DNA of 10,155 nt from an uncultured Ruminococcus sp. (GCA_900553885.1 USFD01000103.1:1-10155), one strand, 5' to 3'; shown: positions 1 to 6,979, counted from the stretch's first letter. The notes: generated by a model from the sequence alone, not told the origin. Translations and numbers: made by a program.

Positions 1-109
1 AACACAAAACTGGTGTTCCCTTTTCTATGTGTCCTACAAAAATTTTACGCTAGCACATAAAATTCCCCGGGATACCCTTTCTGACAGCAGGCAGAAACAC
101 ATCATTTTC
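1..109. other. Gene-free left edge with weak inverted repeats
   Basis: No coding region is supported here; an open plus-strand frame that runs through it is an antisense shadow of the exporter gene. Two small inverted repeats are visible. One is TTTCTG/CAGAAA (79-84 and 92-97). The other is AT-rich, AATTTTA/TAAAATT (41-47 and 58-64), and on the minus strand it is followed by TTT, so it could be a poor terminator for the exporter gene that ends at 110. Neither is GC-rich with a long U tract. Confidence 0.25.
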
Positions 110-976
110 TTACAAAAGCGCCATTGCCACTGTTCCTGCTGTGAGAAGGACAAGGCCTGCCGCTTCTTTCTTTCCCAGTTTCTCCCCAAACACAAAATAA
201 GAAAATGCCACTGTCACAAGCACGCTCAGTTTATCAACCGGCGCTACAATGCTGGCCGGTCCTTCCTGAAGCGCCCGGTAATAGCAGAGCCAGGATGCAC
301 CTGTGGCCACACCGGAGAGACAGATAAACACCAGTTCCTTTTTCCTGATCCGGACAGCTTCTTTCTGCTTCCCGGTTATAAAGACCATGCCCCATGCCAT
401 AATGAGCACCACACACGTGCGGATGGCAGTTCCCAGATTGGACTCCACGCCGGAAATACCGATCTTCCCCAGGATCGCTGTCAGACTGGCAAAAAAAGCA
501 GAGCCGGCTGCATAGAGAAGCCAGCCTCCCTTTCCGCTCTTTTTCGTCTCTTCCACGTCTTTTTTCTCAATCATCAGAAAAATTCCCGCCGCAATAACAA
601 TAACCGCACCTGTCTTTGGCAGAGAAATTCCTTCCTGCAGAAAAATCAGGGCCAGAATAATTGTAAGCACAGTGCTGGATTTATCAATGGGCACAACTTT
701 GTTGATATCTCCCTTCTGAAGCGCCTTGAAATAACACAGCCAGGAGGCTCCCGTTGCCGCTCCCGACAAAATCAGAAAGCCAAACGTATATCCGCTGATG
801 GACCGGATCTGATTAAAGGAGCCGGATATGAATACCATAATCCATGAAAAAATCAGAACAACCACCGTGCGCACTGCCGTCGCCACAGTGGAGTCTGTTT
901 TTCTTATCCCGCATTTTGCCAGAATTGAGGTCACTCCTGCAAAAAATGCAGAACCTATCGCATAGAAAAGCCACAT
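110..976 (-). CDS. EamA/DMT-family transporter with two near-identical halves
   Basis: A 288-residue inner-membrane protein of the drug/metabolite transporter superfamily, normally ten membrane helices built from two five-helix EamA repeats. Members export metabolites, amino acids or toxic small molecules; the substrate cannot be read from sequence. The repeat is plain: residues 2-13 (WLFYAIGSAFFA) match 152-163 (WLLYAAGSAFFA), and SGAATGASWLCY (71-82) matches SGVATGASWLCY (221-232). VPIDK (95-99) likewise matches APVDK (245-249). The two halves align at a constant offset of 150 residues without a gap, about 40% identical by eye. I chose the ATG at 976 because it opens directly onto helix 1 and has AAGGA six to nine bases upstream; the longer frame to 1102 adds a 42-residue hydrophilic stretch with no membrane character that is really leader RNA. 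It is transcribed alone from a promoter near 1155. Family is certain, function is not. Confidence 0.9.
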   Translation of the reverse strand: MWLFYAIGSAFFAGVTSILAKCGIRKTDSTVATAVRTVVVLIFSWIMVFISGSFNQIRSISGYTFGFLILSGAATGASWLCYFKALQKGDINKVVPIDKSSTVLTIILALIFLQEGISLPKTGAVIVIAAGIFLMIEKKDVEETKKSGKGGWLLYAAGSAFFASLTAILGKIGISGVESNLGTAIRTCVVLIMAWGMVFITGKQKEAVRIRKKELVFICLSGVATGASWLCYYRALQEGPASIVAPVDKLSVLVTVAFSYFVFGEKLGKKEAAGLVLLTAGTVAMALL

Positions 977-1145
977 AACTGATTCCTTCTTTCTCTTATC
1001 CCATATGCAGCCGGAATCCCGCGCCACGTGTTCTCTGTGATTTCCGGAACTGCCGCACCGCGTCCACTGCCTGGCAGGAGAATCCTTTTCGGACAGAACC
1101 ATCCGAATATCCCCTTTGTCTTCCCTGCACCGTTATAACGTTCCA
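977..1145 (-). promoter_or_regulatory. Long structured 5' leader of the EamA gene, possible translational switch
   Basis: The predicted transcript start near 1145 leaves about 170 nt before the start codon. In RNA sense it holds a hairpin TTCGGA/TCCGAA (about 1098-1117) and a long hairpin with arms at 1039-1053 and 1007-1018: GCAG, CCGGAA and TC pair with GA, TTCCGG and CTGC, with an AA bulge and a single-base bulge. Two alternatives compete with it. GGCAG can pair with an upstream CTGCC. The 3' arm GATTCC (1013-1018) is also perfectly complementary to GGAATC (981-986), which overlaps the Shine-Dalgarno. Such exclusive pairings are typical of ribosome-site-masking switches. I do not recognise a known riboswitch class, and no U-rich terminator is present. 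The ligand is unknown. Confidence 0.45.
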
Positions 1146-1261
1146 CTGCTTATTATATCACATGGAGTGGGATTCTGCTTCCTTTGTATCTGAAATGCTG
1201 ATTTGTAATGCGAGATTCCGTTGTTCCAGAATAATAAAAGAGTTTCAAACAAAAAGCTGCC
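1146..1261. other. Intergenic gap between the MerR and EamA genes
   Basis: Apart from the promoter at 1152-1160 I see no gene, and no GC-rich hairpin with a U tract after the MerR stop at 1262. Read-through from the reductase-MerR unit into the exporter leader therefore remains possible. Confidence 0.4.
1152..1160 (-). promoter_or_regulatory. Extended -10 promoter for the EamA gene
   Basis: On the minus strand the sequence reads TGATATAAT, a perfect TATAAT with the TGN extension. There is no good -35 hexamer 17 bases upstream (GCAGAA), which is usual for extended -10 promoters. Initiation would fall near 1145. Confidence 0.55.
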
Positions 1262-1645
1262 TTATTTTCGGTATTTCCCCGGTTTCTGCTGTCTGCTCTG
1301 TCTGCTGTTTTCTATCTTAAACCGCAGATAATCCATGCGTTCCAGCTGTTTCTCCCGGAGATGGATCTCGTCCAGCGCAATTTTCCTCTGCCGGTCAAGC
1401 ATCTTCAGGCGCTGCTGTGACGTATCTTCTTTTTTCAGAAACAGCCGCATATACTCCTCTGCCTGGCTGCTGTCAAATCCGATATCATGAAGGGTCATGA
1501 TCATACTCAGCCGCTCAATATCCTGATCGTCGTACTGGCCCGTGTCTGTCACGTTCTTCACAGAAACACGCAGACCCCAGCTTTCATATTCCCTGAGTAT
1601 ATCCAGCGGAATCTCATACCGCTCGCTTGCTTCCTGTATCGTCAT
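1262..1645 (-). CDS. Small MerR-type transcriptional regulator
   Basis: A 127-residue cytoplasmic DNA-binding protein. Residues 1-70 fit the MerR winged helix-turn-helix: MTIQEASERYEIPLDILREYESWGL resembles the usual 'xIgEvAkxxGvsxxTLRyYexxGL' start, with LREYESWGL at 17-25. A wing follows at about 36-46 (GQYDDQDIERL), then the second helical pair around IMTLHDIGFDSSQ (49-61). Residues 72-112 are a charged helix (LDRQRKIALDEIHLREKQLERM) that should form the antiparallel dimer coiled coil. There is no cysteine-rich metal-binding tail and no large effector domain, so what it senses is unknown. The ATG at 1645 is preceded by AAGGAG at a 6-base spacing; a longer frame to 1834 overlaps the reductase gene and lacks homology. 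It starts 28 bases after the reductase stop and is probably co-transcribed with it, so it may report on reductase substrates. MerR proteins usually act on promoters with 19-20-bp spacers, but the operon promoter I see has 17. Confidence 0.82.
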   Translation of the reverse strand: MTIQEASERYEIPLDILREYESWGLRVSVKNVTDTGQYDDQDIERLSMIMTLHDIGFDSSQAEEYMRLFLKKEDTSQQRLKMLDRQRKIALDEIHLREKQLERMDYLRFKIENSRQSRQQKPGKYRK

Positions 1646-1673
1646 ACCGTTCTCCTTTCTGCCGCACGCCCCG

Positions 1674-2540
1674 TTACTGGACAAAACGGATATGATAAAG
1701 CCGGTATACTTCCGCCAGGCTCCGTATCCTGAGGATCTGGCTTTTTCCGCTGTCCATCCGGCTGATCTGCACCATATCTTCCGGCGCCAGTTCAAAGTCG
1801 TCAATAGCAAAATTCTGCCGGATTCTGTCTGCATGCACGGATTTCGGAATAGCGATAATCCCGTTCTGCCGGAGCCATCTTAAGATAACCTGTGCAGGCT
1901 GTTTCCCGTATTTTTCCCCGATCCCCGCAAGCATCTCATTGGTAAATATGCCGTTTGCGCCTTCCGCGAAGGGAGCCCAGGCCATAGCTTTTATATCATA
2001 CTGCCCCATCACTTCTCTTAAATCTTTCTGCTGGCAGAACGGATGAAGTTCGATCTGATTTACCGCAGGGACAACTTCGCTGTTCAGAATAAGATCCACC
2101 AGCCGGTCGGCCTCGAAATTACATACTCCGATTGCCCTGATCTTTTTCTCCCGGTACAGTTCTTCCATGGCCCGCCAGCTTCCGTAATAATCCCCGTAGG
2201 GCATATGAATGAGATACAGATCAAGATAATCAGTCCCCAGATTTTCCAGTGTCTTCTGAAAAGAGCGCTTCGTCTTCTCATATCCCGCATCCTGGATCCA
2301 TACTTTGGATGTAAGAAATATTTCCTTTCTGGGAATGCCGCTCTCCCTTACCGCTTCCCCTACCGCCCGTTCATTGCCGTAGCAGGCCGCTGTATCAATC
2401 AGACGGTATCCTGTCTGCAGGGCCGTAAGAACACTTTCCCTGCACTCCTTTTCATCTGTGATCTGGAACACCCCGAAACCAAGCTGGGGCATTTCCGTCA
2501 GGTTATTGAGACGTATTACACATTCATTCCTGTTTTCCAT
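1674..2540 (-). CDS. Aldo/keto reductase, DkgA/YvgN-like (AKR5-type)
   Basis: A 288-residue cytosolic NADPH-dependent oxidoreductase with a (beta/alpha)8 barrel, reducing aldehydes and ketones such as methylglyoxal or diketo-sugars. The family signature is complete. MPQLGFGVFQI lies at 17-27. The catalytic tetrad is D49 and Y54 (in LIDTAACYGNE), K79 (LTSKVW) and H112 (LIHMPYGD). GVCNFE (138-143) and NQIELHP (161-167) follow, and the phosphate-binding IPKSVHADRIRQN is at 231-243. Length is normal for the group. The C-terminal twenty residues (after MDSGKS) lack the common '...DHRDPxxV' ending, so the substrate-pocket tail differs; I see no frameshift. The start at 2540 is preceded by a purine-rich AAAGGAAAAGGAAA. 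It is the first gene of a unit with the MerR regulator downstream, driven by a promoter at 2575-2603. The exact substrate cannot be told from sequence. Confidence 0.92.
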   Translation of the reverse strand: MENRNECVIRLNNLTEMPQLGFGVFQITDEKECRESVLTALQTGYRLIDTAACYGNERAVGEAVRESGIPRKEIFLTSKVWIQDAGYEKTKRSFQKTLENLGTDYLDLYLIHMPYGDYYGSWRAMEELYREKKIRAIGVCNFEADRLVDLILNSEVVPAVNQIELHPFCQQKDLREVMGQYDIKAMAWAPFAEGANGIFTNEMLAGIGEKYGKQPAQVILRWLRQNGIIAIPKSVHADRIRQNFAIDDFELAPEDMVQISRMDSGKSQILRIRSLAEVYRLYHIRFVQ

Positions 2541-2574
2541 TTTCCTTTTCCTTTCCTTTTATCTGTATAATGCA

Positions 2575-2603
2575 ATGATATATCCATTCACCTGCCCTGT
2601 CTA
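2575..2603 (-). promoter_or_regulatory. Promoter of the reductase-MerR unit
   Basis: Minus strand TAGACA (2598-2603), 17-base spacer, TATCAT (2575-2580). It matches sigma-70/sigA hexamers at 4 or 5 of 6 positions each and lies about 35-60 bases upstream of the reductase start. A second -10-like TATACA lies slightly downstream. Confidence 0.5.
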
Positions 2604-2675
2604 ATGCCTGTTTTTATGTTTCAGAAATGCTTATGCCGTATTTCTCATTTTTCCGGGATCTGATAAATTCAAAAG

Positions 2676-2721
2676 GCGGATGCTTCCGGCAATTCAGCTG
2701 AACGCTGCCGGAAACATCCGC
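2676..2721 (-). terminator. Long intrinsic terminator hairpin after the LysR gene
   Basis: The arms 2706-2721 and 2676-2691 pair over 16 positions. In minus-strand RNA the one imperfect position is a G-U wobble, whereas in plus-strand RNA it is a C/A mismatch, so the hairpin suits the minus strand. It is followed by CTTTTGAATTT and begins 10 bases after the LysR stop codon. The U tract is interrupted, so efficiency may be moderate. It would also insulate the reductase promoter downstream. Confidence 0.7.
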
Positions 2722-2731
2722 ACTTTCTGTA

Positions 2732-3628
2732 TCACGATTCTTTTTCCTGTCCGTCCTGTATCACCCGGTTTTCTTTGATAAAACTGATAAACTGCCTTAT
2801 TGTGGGTGAGACAATCTGTGCCTTTTTCCAGACAATTACCGCTCCTGTCTCCATGGCCGGCGACAGCGGAATATATTTCAGTTCATCAAACCGGTTCTGC
2901 AGATGAAAACAGAGGGCCACTCCGATCTTTCTCTCAACCATAACGGCCACATTATTGATCAGATTGTATGTACCGATCACATGGATCTGATCATAATAAT
3001 CTCCGAACCAGCCTTCCAGCTCATTTTTAACGAGAGGCCTCTGTACGAGAAAAACCGGCACGTCCAGCAGATCCTGGGGCGTGACGGATTTTTTCCGGGC
3101 CAGCGCAGAGTCTTTGCGGACCAGCACGCCCCACCGTTCCTTCCTTCGGAGACGGATGAAATTATATTTCGAGATATCCACCGGCTCCGTCAGCAGCCCG
3201 ATGTCCAGCAGGCCCTTATCCAGCCGGTCTTTTATATCGTCCGCGTTTGCCGTATACAGATCATACCGGACCATGGGGTAGACTCCACTGAACTTTTCCA
3301 TAATATCTGCCAGTTCCTGCACGCTGTTTGTCTCCCCGCTTCCGATCGAAATGTTTCCCGAGAGTTCTTCCTCTCCGTGCCGGAACTCGTTTTCTGCCTT
3401 ATCCACAAGCTGAACGATCTCCTGGGCCCTGCGCTTCAGAAGCATCCCGTCCTCTGTCAGACGGATGCTGTGGTTGCTCCTTTTAAATAATTTCGTCTCC
3501 AGCTCCTCTTCCAGCTGCATGAGCTGCCGGGAAAGGGTGGGCTGGGTGATATGCAGAAGCTCCGCGGCTTTTGTTATGTTTTCTTCTCTTGCCACCATTA
3601 AGAAATATCTCAGCACTCTTATTTCCAT
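2732..3628 (-). CDS. LysR-family transcriptional regulator
   Basis: A 298-residue LysR-type regulator, normally a tetramer that binds upstream of target promoters and changes DNA bending on binding a small molecule. The N-terminal winged helix-turn-helix is textbook: MEIRVLRYFLMVAREENITK (1-20), AAELLHITQPTLSRQLMQLE (21-40), ELETKLFKR (42-50), and LTEDGMLLKRRAQEIV (57-72) leading into the linker helix. The effector domain starts at about residue 91 (GNISIGSGET) and includes LDIGLLTEP (141-149), a conserved strand of the periplasmic-binding-like fold. I chose the ATG at 3628 because GAGGTG lies 7 bases upstream and the protein then begins in the family's usual way; ATGs at 3634 and 3643 are alternatives, but the latter would be at or upstream of the predicted transcript start. 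It is oriented the same way as the YajO-type reductase upstream, not divergent from it as LysR genes often are. Its target is therefore a guess: itself or a neighbouring reductase. Confidence 0.92.
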   Translation of the reverse strand: MEIRVLRYFLMVAREENITKAAELLHITQPTLSRQLMQLEEELETKLFKRSNHSIRLTEDGMLLKRRAQEIVQLVDKAENEFRHGEEELSGNISIGSGETNSVQELADIMEKFSGVYPMVRYDLYTANADDIKDRLDKGLLDIGLLTEPVDISKYNFIRLRRKERWGVLVRKDSALARKKSVTPQDLLDVPVFLVQRPLVKNELEGWFGDYYDQIHVIGTYNLINNVAVMVERKIGVALCFHLQNRFDELKYIPLSPAMETGAVIVWKKAQIVSPTIRQFISFIKENRVIQDGQEKES

Positions 3629-3647
3629 TGTCATACACCTCATGTTG

Positions 3648-3676
3648 AGAATATCATCTTATGCCGGATTGTTCAA
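3648..3676 (-). promoter_or_regulatory. Promoter of the LysR gene
   Basis: Minus strand TTGAAC (3671-3676), 17-base spacer, TATTCT (3648-3653). Initiation near 3641 would give a very short leader with the Shine-Dalgarno almost at the 5' end. An AGCCTG-AAG-CAGGCT hairpin (3685-3699) lies just upstream; it has no U tract on the minus strand, so read-through from the preceding reductase gene is possible. Confidence 0.5.
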
Positions 3677-3707
3677 GCCGCTGCAGCCTGCTTCAGGCTT
3701 TACATTT

Positions 3708-4745
3708 TTACAGCTTCTGGCTTCCGGTGGACCAGACATGTTTTTCCTGTGCCTGTTCTGCCGTATTCTGCGCCATAACGCCTACCAGCCTGTGGGGAAC
3801 ATAGGGCTCTTCCAGATAGCTGATCTCCTCTTCTGTCAGGCAGAGCTCTGCTGCCTTTGCCATGCCTTCCACATGAGACAGCTTTGTTGCGCCGACTACC
3901 GGCGCCGTAACTTTCGTAAGCAGCCAGGCAAGGGAGATCTCTGTCATAGATACTCCCCGTTTCTCCGCCAGTTCTGCCACACGGGATATGATCACACTGT
4001 CTTCTTTTTCCGTAGCGCCATATTTCAGTTTCGCATAATCATCTTCCTGCAGTCTTTTTGACGTCTCTCCCGGCTTCTTGGAGAGGCGGCCGCCTGCCAG
4101 GGCGCTGTAGGGCGTCATGGCAATATTATCCTCCCGGCAGAGCTTCGCCATCTCCCGCTCCTCTTCACGGAAAATAAGATTGTAGTGGCCCTGTATGGAC
4201 ACAAATTTTGCAAATCCCTCTTTTTCCGCAAGAGCGTTTGCCTTGGCAAGCTGGTAGGCAAAGCAGTTGGAGATACCGATATATCTTGCCTTTCCGGCTT
4301 TTACTACGTTATTAAGGCCTTCCATAATATCATAGAGCGGCGTTGCATAGTCCCACATATGATAGATATACAGATCCACATAATCCATCCCCAGATTTTC
4401 CAGGCTCTTATTGATCATCTTTTCGATATGCTGCTGTGCGGATACCCCCTGCTGAATCTCTTCCGGCGTGCGTGGAAGGAACTTGGTAGCCACAACCACT
4501 TCATCCCTCTTTGCGAAGTCCTTAAGCGCCCGGCCCAGATACTGTTCGCTTGTACCGCTCTGGTACGCAATTGCCGTATCATAAAAATTGATACCGGAAT
4601 CCAGAGCCTGCCGGATGATCTCCCGGGTGTGTTCTTCATCAATGGTCCAGGAATGCTGCCCGTTTGCGGCATCACCGAATCCCATACATCCCATACAGAT
4701 ACGGGAAACATTTAAATCTGAATTGCCTAATTTTGTATACTGCAT
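3708..4745 (-). CDS. Aldo/keto reductase, YajO-like
   Basis: A 345-residue cytosolic NADPH-dependent aldo/keto reductase of the group that includes Escherichia coli YajO, distinct from the shorter DkgA-type enzyme encoded nearby. Resemblance to YajO runs along the protein: an MQYTKLGNSDLNVSRICMGC start, GQHSWTIDEE (29-38), ALDSGINFYDTA (47-58), ALKDFAKRDEVVVATK (73-88) and NVVKAGKARYIG (146-157). Further on, GHYNLIFREEEREM (186-199) and APVVGAT (281-287) also match. The catalytic tetrad is D56, Y61, K88 and H129 (in YIYHMWDY, a motif typical of this group). It is about 20 residues longer than YajO because of a polar tail after residue 322. The ATG at 4745 has AAAGGAG at an 8-base spacing; an upstream in-frame extension to 4871 has no good ribosome site and begins upstream of the predicted transcript start. 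The physiological substrate is unknown; the LysR gene lies 79 bases downstream on the same strand. Confidence 0.93.
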   Translation of the reverse strand: MQYTKLGNSDLNVSRICMGCMGFGDAANGQHSWTIDEEHTREIIRQALDSGINFYDTAIAYQSGTSEQYLGRALKDFAKRDEVVVATKFLPRTPEEIQQGVSAQQHIEKMINKSLENLGMDYVDLYIYHMWDYATPLYDIMEGLNNVVKAGKARYIGISNCFAYQLAKANALAEKEGFAKFVSIQGHYNLIFREEEREMAKLCREDNIAMTPYSALAGGRLSKKPGETSKRLQEDDYAKLKYGATEKEDSVIISRVAELAEKRGVSMTEISLAWLLTKVTAPVVGATKLSHVEGMAKAAELCLTEEEISYLEEPYVPHRLVGVMAQNTAEQAQEKHVWSTGSQKL

Positions 4746-4847
4746 AATTTTTGCTCCTTTCACTGGCGGCGCAGTCAGCTCCGAGAGCGCTGCGTCCCCG
4801 TTCATAGTTTTTACATTTATCCATCTTTGAATCTCTTCTGTAATTTT

Positions 4848-4876
4848 ATTCTGACACGGAGACAGCAGCAATTCAA
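4848..4876 (-). promoter_or_regulatory. Promoter of the YajO-like reductase
   Basis: Minus strand TTGAAT (4871-4876), 17-base spacer, CAGAAT (4848-4853), with a TGT just before the -10 giving an extended element. The resulting leader of about 95 nt contains a short hairpin at 4771-4793 (GCAG/CTGC outside GCTC/GAGC). I see no clear operator. Confidence 0.4.
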
Positions 4877-4929
4877 ATACTTAAAATTTATGTTTTTTAA
4901 TGCCCGCAGAGCATTTCTTCCAGGCCCGC

Positions 4930-4968
4930 CAAAAAAACACTCAGAATATTAATCCGCACTCTGAATGT
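4930..4968 (-). terminator. Intrinsic terminator overlapping the end of the YolD-like gene
   Basis: In minus-strand RNA, ACATTCAGA pairs with TCTGAGTGT (about nine pairs including one G-U), followed directly by a seven-base U run (4931-4937). The 14-base loop holds the stop codon of the YolD-like gene (4949-4951), so the hairpin is built partly from coding sequence. It ends the SOS operon and separates it from the reductase promoter at 4848-4876. Confidence 0.6.
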
Positions 4969-5389
4969 CTTTTTCCGAATCAATCTCCACTATATAATCC
5001 AGCTGAATCCGCATTCCGTCCTCCAGAATAATCTGGCCGGCGTCCGGATCGGTCCGCCGGATCCTTCCCCTGGCCGTATGAAAGGATCCTCCGGATTTTT
5101 TCTCATCCGGGACAAAATAGGTCAGCACAATCTCCGGTTTTTCTCCCGGGGAAGCACAGGCAAGCTGAATTTTATAATTCAGCTCCTGTTTTTCATCCTC
5201 GGAAAGTTCCGGCTTCTTATCCGTCCGCCTTGCCGTCTCCTTTATTACATCCCCGTATCCGGTCAGTGCGGCAAAGGGCGCGAACTGTGCCGCCCGGTCG
5301 GATACCGGCATATGAGGATGAACGGAAGAGACGTGATGGGGCAGATGAATCATGTCTTCATAATCTTTCTCTTTATCCGGATCTTTCAT
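4949..5389 (-). CDS. YolD-like family protein, partner gene of the Y-family polymerase
   Basis: A 146-residue soluble protein of the YolD-like family. The signature is DRAAQFAPFAALTGYGDVIKE (31-51), preceded by MPVS and followed by a charged helix (52-72). The C-terminal half looks like a small beta-barrel: PEIVLTYFVPD (85-95), FHTARGRIRRTD (103-114), GQIILEDGMRIQLDYIVEID (118-137). In Bacillus and relatives such genes sit beside UvrX/YqjW-type polymerases and have been proposed to play an accessory role like that of UmuD. No LexA-like serine-lysine protease motif is visible, so the parallel is in position, not mechanism. It begins 25 bases after the polymerase stop with a GGAGGG site at an 8-base spacing, so the two are almost certainly one LexA-controlled operon. 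Biochemical function is not established. Confidence 0.87.
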   Translation of the reverse strand: MKDPDKEKDYEDMIHLPHHVSSVHPHMPVSDRAAQFAPFAALTGYGDVIKETARRTDKKPELSEDEKQELNYKIQLACASPGEKPEIVLTYFVPDEKKSGGSFHTARGRIRRTDPDAGQIILEDGMRIQLDYIVEIDSEKDIQSAD

Positions 5390-5414
5390 TCTGTACGCCC
5401 TCCAATCTGAAGCT

Positions 5415-6938
5415 TCATGCTTTATGTCCTCCGATCTGACGGTTTCTGTCTCTGGCAGTCGCCCCTTCCTCCAGATTCATTCCCTTTAAGACTGCGTTCT
5501 TTCCGAACTTTTTCTTGATCTCCAGAACCGCTTTCTGCATCTTTCTTTCCCGCTCCAGCTCTGCCTCCTGCTTCTCCTGTTCTTTCTGCAGGGCGGCATA
5601 ATCTGTGAAAAGATCCAGCTGCTCGAACTGGATTTCGTTCTGTGCCTCTTCTTCCGGGATAACATGTGCTGCGGCCATGCTCAGTCTCCGCACCAGAAGC
5701 TTTTCATCTACAATACGGTCAAAGAGTTCCGAGACTGCCTGTACAATCTGCCGTGCCGAAGAAGTATACTGCTTCAGGTTGACCGTGCCGTGGGCATGCT
5801 TCGGTATCTTTCTTCCGTAACGGTCCGTCTTCACCTCCCCGCTGTACTCCTTTCGGAGGGCAGGATCCTTCAGATTGCCGATATCATATCCTACTGTCAG
5901 AACAATCTGGTCGGTAACCAGTCCTTTCTCTACCAGATCCAGCGCAAGCAGATCCGCCATCTCCTTTGCCGCCAGTCTTGCCTTTTCAAAAGAATAGGCA
6001 CAGTGGAGCACCTGTCCGGAGCCCACACTGCTGCTCTGAGGCCTGTATGCTTTAATATCTGCAATGGTACAGGGTTCCCAGCCCCATGCATGGTCAATCA
6101 GAAGCTCTGCGTTGACGCCGAACAGATTATAAAGGAGATCTTCATTGTAGTAATCCGCCGGTTTTCCCAGGGAACAGCGGGCAATATCTCCCATAGTATA
6201 AAGCCCGTGTTCTTCCAGTTTCTTTGCATATCCTCTGCCTACCCTCCAGAAGTCTGTGAGCGGCCGATGGGACCACAGCTGTCTCCGGTAGGACATCTCG
6301 TCCAGTTCGGCAATCCGTACACCGTTCTCATCCGCCGGGATATGCTTCGCCTCAATATCCATGGCGACTTTACAGAGATACAGATTCGGTCCGATTCCCG
6401 CTGTCGCAGTGATGCCGACGGTATCAAGCACGTCGCGGATCATTTTCACAGCCAGCTCCCGCGGGGTCATCCGGTAAGTGCCAAGATAGGATGTGGCATC
6501 AATAAACACCTCGTCAATTGAATAGACGTGGATATCCTCCGGTGCAATATACTTCAGGTAAACCTCGTAGATCCGGCCGCTGATCTGCATATAACGTGCC
6601 ATCTGAGGAGGCGCAATGATATAGTCCAGCGCCAGCGACGGATCCTTTTCCAGTTCCGGAGCCTGACAGGATGCCCCGGCAAGCTTATGCCCCGGGGCCT
6701 TCTGCCGGCGCTGTGCATTGACCTCCCCGATCTTCTGCACCACCTCAAACAGTCTCGGTCTTCCCGGGATACCATACGCCTTCAGAGACGGGGAAACCGC
6801 AAGACAGATCGTTTTCTCCGTCCGGCTTTTATCCGCCACTACAAGATTCGTAGTCATCGGGTCAAGTCCCCGTTCCATGCACTCCACGGAAGCATAGAAT
6901 GATTTCAGATCGATTGCAATATAAGTTCTTCCGTCCAT
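5415..6938 (-). CDS. Y-family translesion DNA polymerase (UmuC/UvrX/DinB-like)
   Basis: A 507-residue error-prone polymerase that copies past damaged bases at stalled forks. The palm motif AIDLKSFYASVEC (8-20) supplies metal-binding D10, and VYSIDEVFID (138-147) supplies D142 and E143, so the active site is intact. An expanded stretch at about 73-108 separates them. The helix-hairpin-helix thumb is at about 228-256 (FWRVGRGYAKKLEEHGLYTMGDIA), and the little-finger domain spans about 300-425. QLDLF (440-444) is a clear beta-clamp binding motif. A charged helix (450-478) follows, then a tail, KKFGKNAVLKGMNLEEGATARDRNRQIGGHK, seen in clostridial members of this group; its role is unknown to me. 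The length exceeds DinB (about 350) and UvrX (about 415) through the insert and tail. The ATG at 6938 has GGGAGG at an 8-base spacing. It is first in an operon with the YolD-like gene and sits behind a LexA box. Whether it is better named UmuC, UvrX or DinB cannot be settled here. Confidence 0.94.
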   Translation of the reverse strand: MDGRTYIAIDLKSFYASVECMERGLDPMTTNLVVADKSRTEKTICLAVSPSLKAYGIPGRPRLFEVVQKIGEVNAQRRQKAPGHKLAGASCQAPELEKDPSLALDYIIAPPQMARYMQISGRIYEVYLKYIAPEDIHVYSIDEVFIDATSYLGTYRMTPRELAVKMIRDVLDTVGITATAGIGPNLYLCKVAMDIEAKHIPADENGVRIAELDEMSYRRQLWSHRPLTDFWRVGRGYAKKLEEHGLYTMGDIARCSLGKPADYYNEDLLYNLFGVNAELLIDHAWGWEPCTIADIKAYRPQSSSVGSGQVLHCAYSFEKARLAAKEMADLLALDLVEKGLVTDQIVLTVGYDIGNLKDPALRKEYSGEVKTDRYGRKIPKHAHGTVNLKQYTSSARQIVQAVSELFDRIVDEKLLVRRLSMAAAHVIPEEEAQNEIQFEQLDLFTDYAALQKEQEKQEAELERERKMQKAVLEIKKKFGKNAVLKGMNLEEGATARDRNRQIGGHKA

Positions 6939-6979
6939 TCTTTCCGCCTCCCTGTATGCTTTCAGTCTCTTTTATAGAA

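Noticed and set aside
29..847. 272-codon open frame on the plus strand
   Set aside because: Antisense to the EamA gene; its translation is rich in His, Cys and Arg with no domain character, has no ribosome site, and the minus-strand frame is a clear transporter.
993..1003. GGATAAGAG in the EamA leader, identical to part of the CCGGATAAGAG box of the tandem motif
   Set aside because: The other two boxes (CTCGGAGGG and CTGAGATG) are missing around it, so I take the match as chance.
1646..1834. Longer start for the MerR-type gene at 1834
   Set aside because: It would overlap the reductase gene, the extra residues have no MerR character, and AAGGAG sits at the right distance from the ATG at 1645.
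5664..6521. 285-codon plus-strand open frame inside the polymerase gene
   Set aside because: Shadow of the polymerase, whose motifs D10, D142/E143 and QLDLF are intact on the minus strand.
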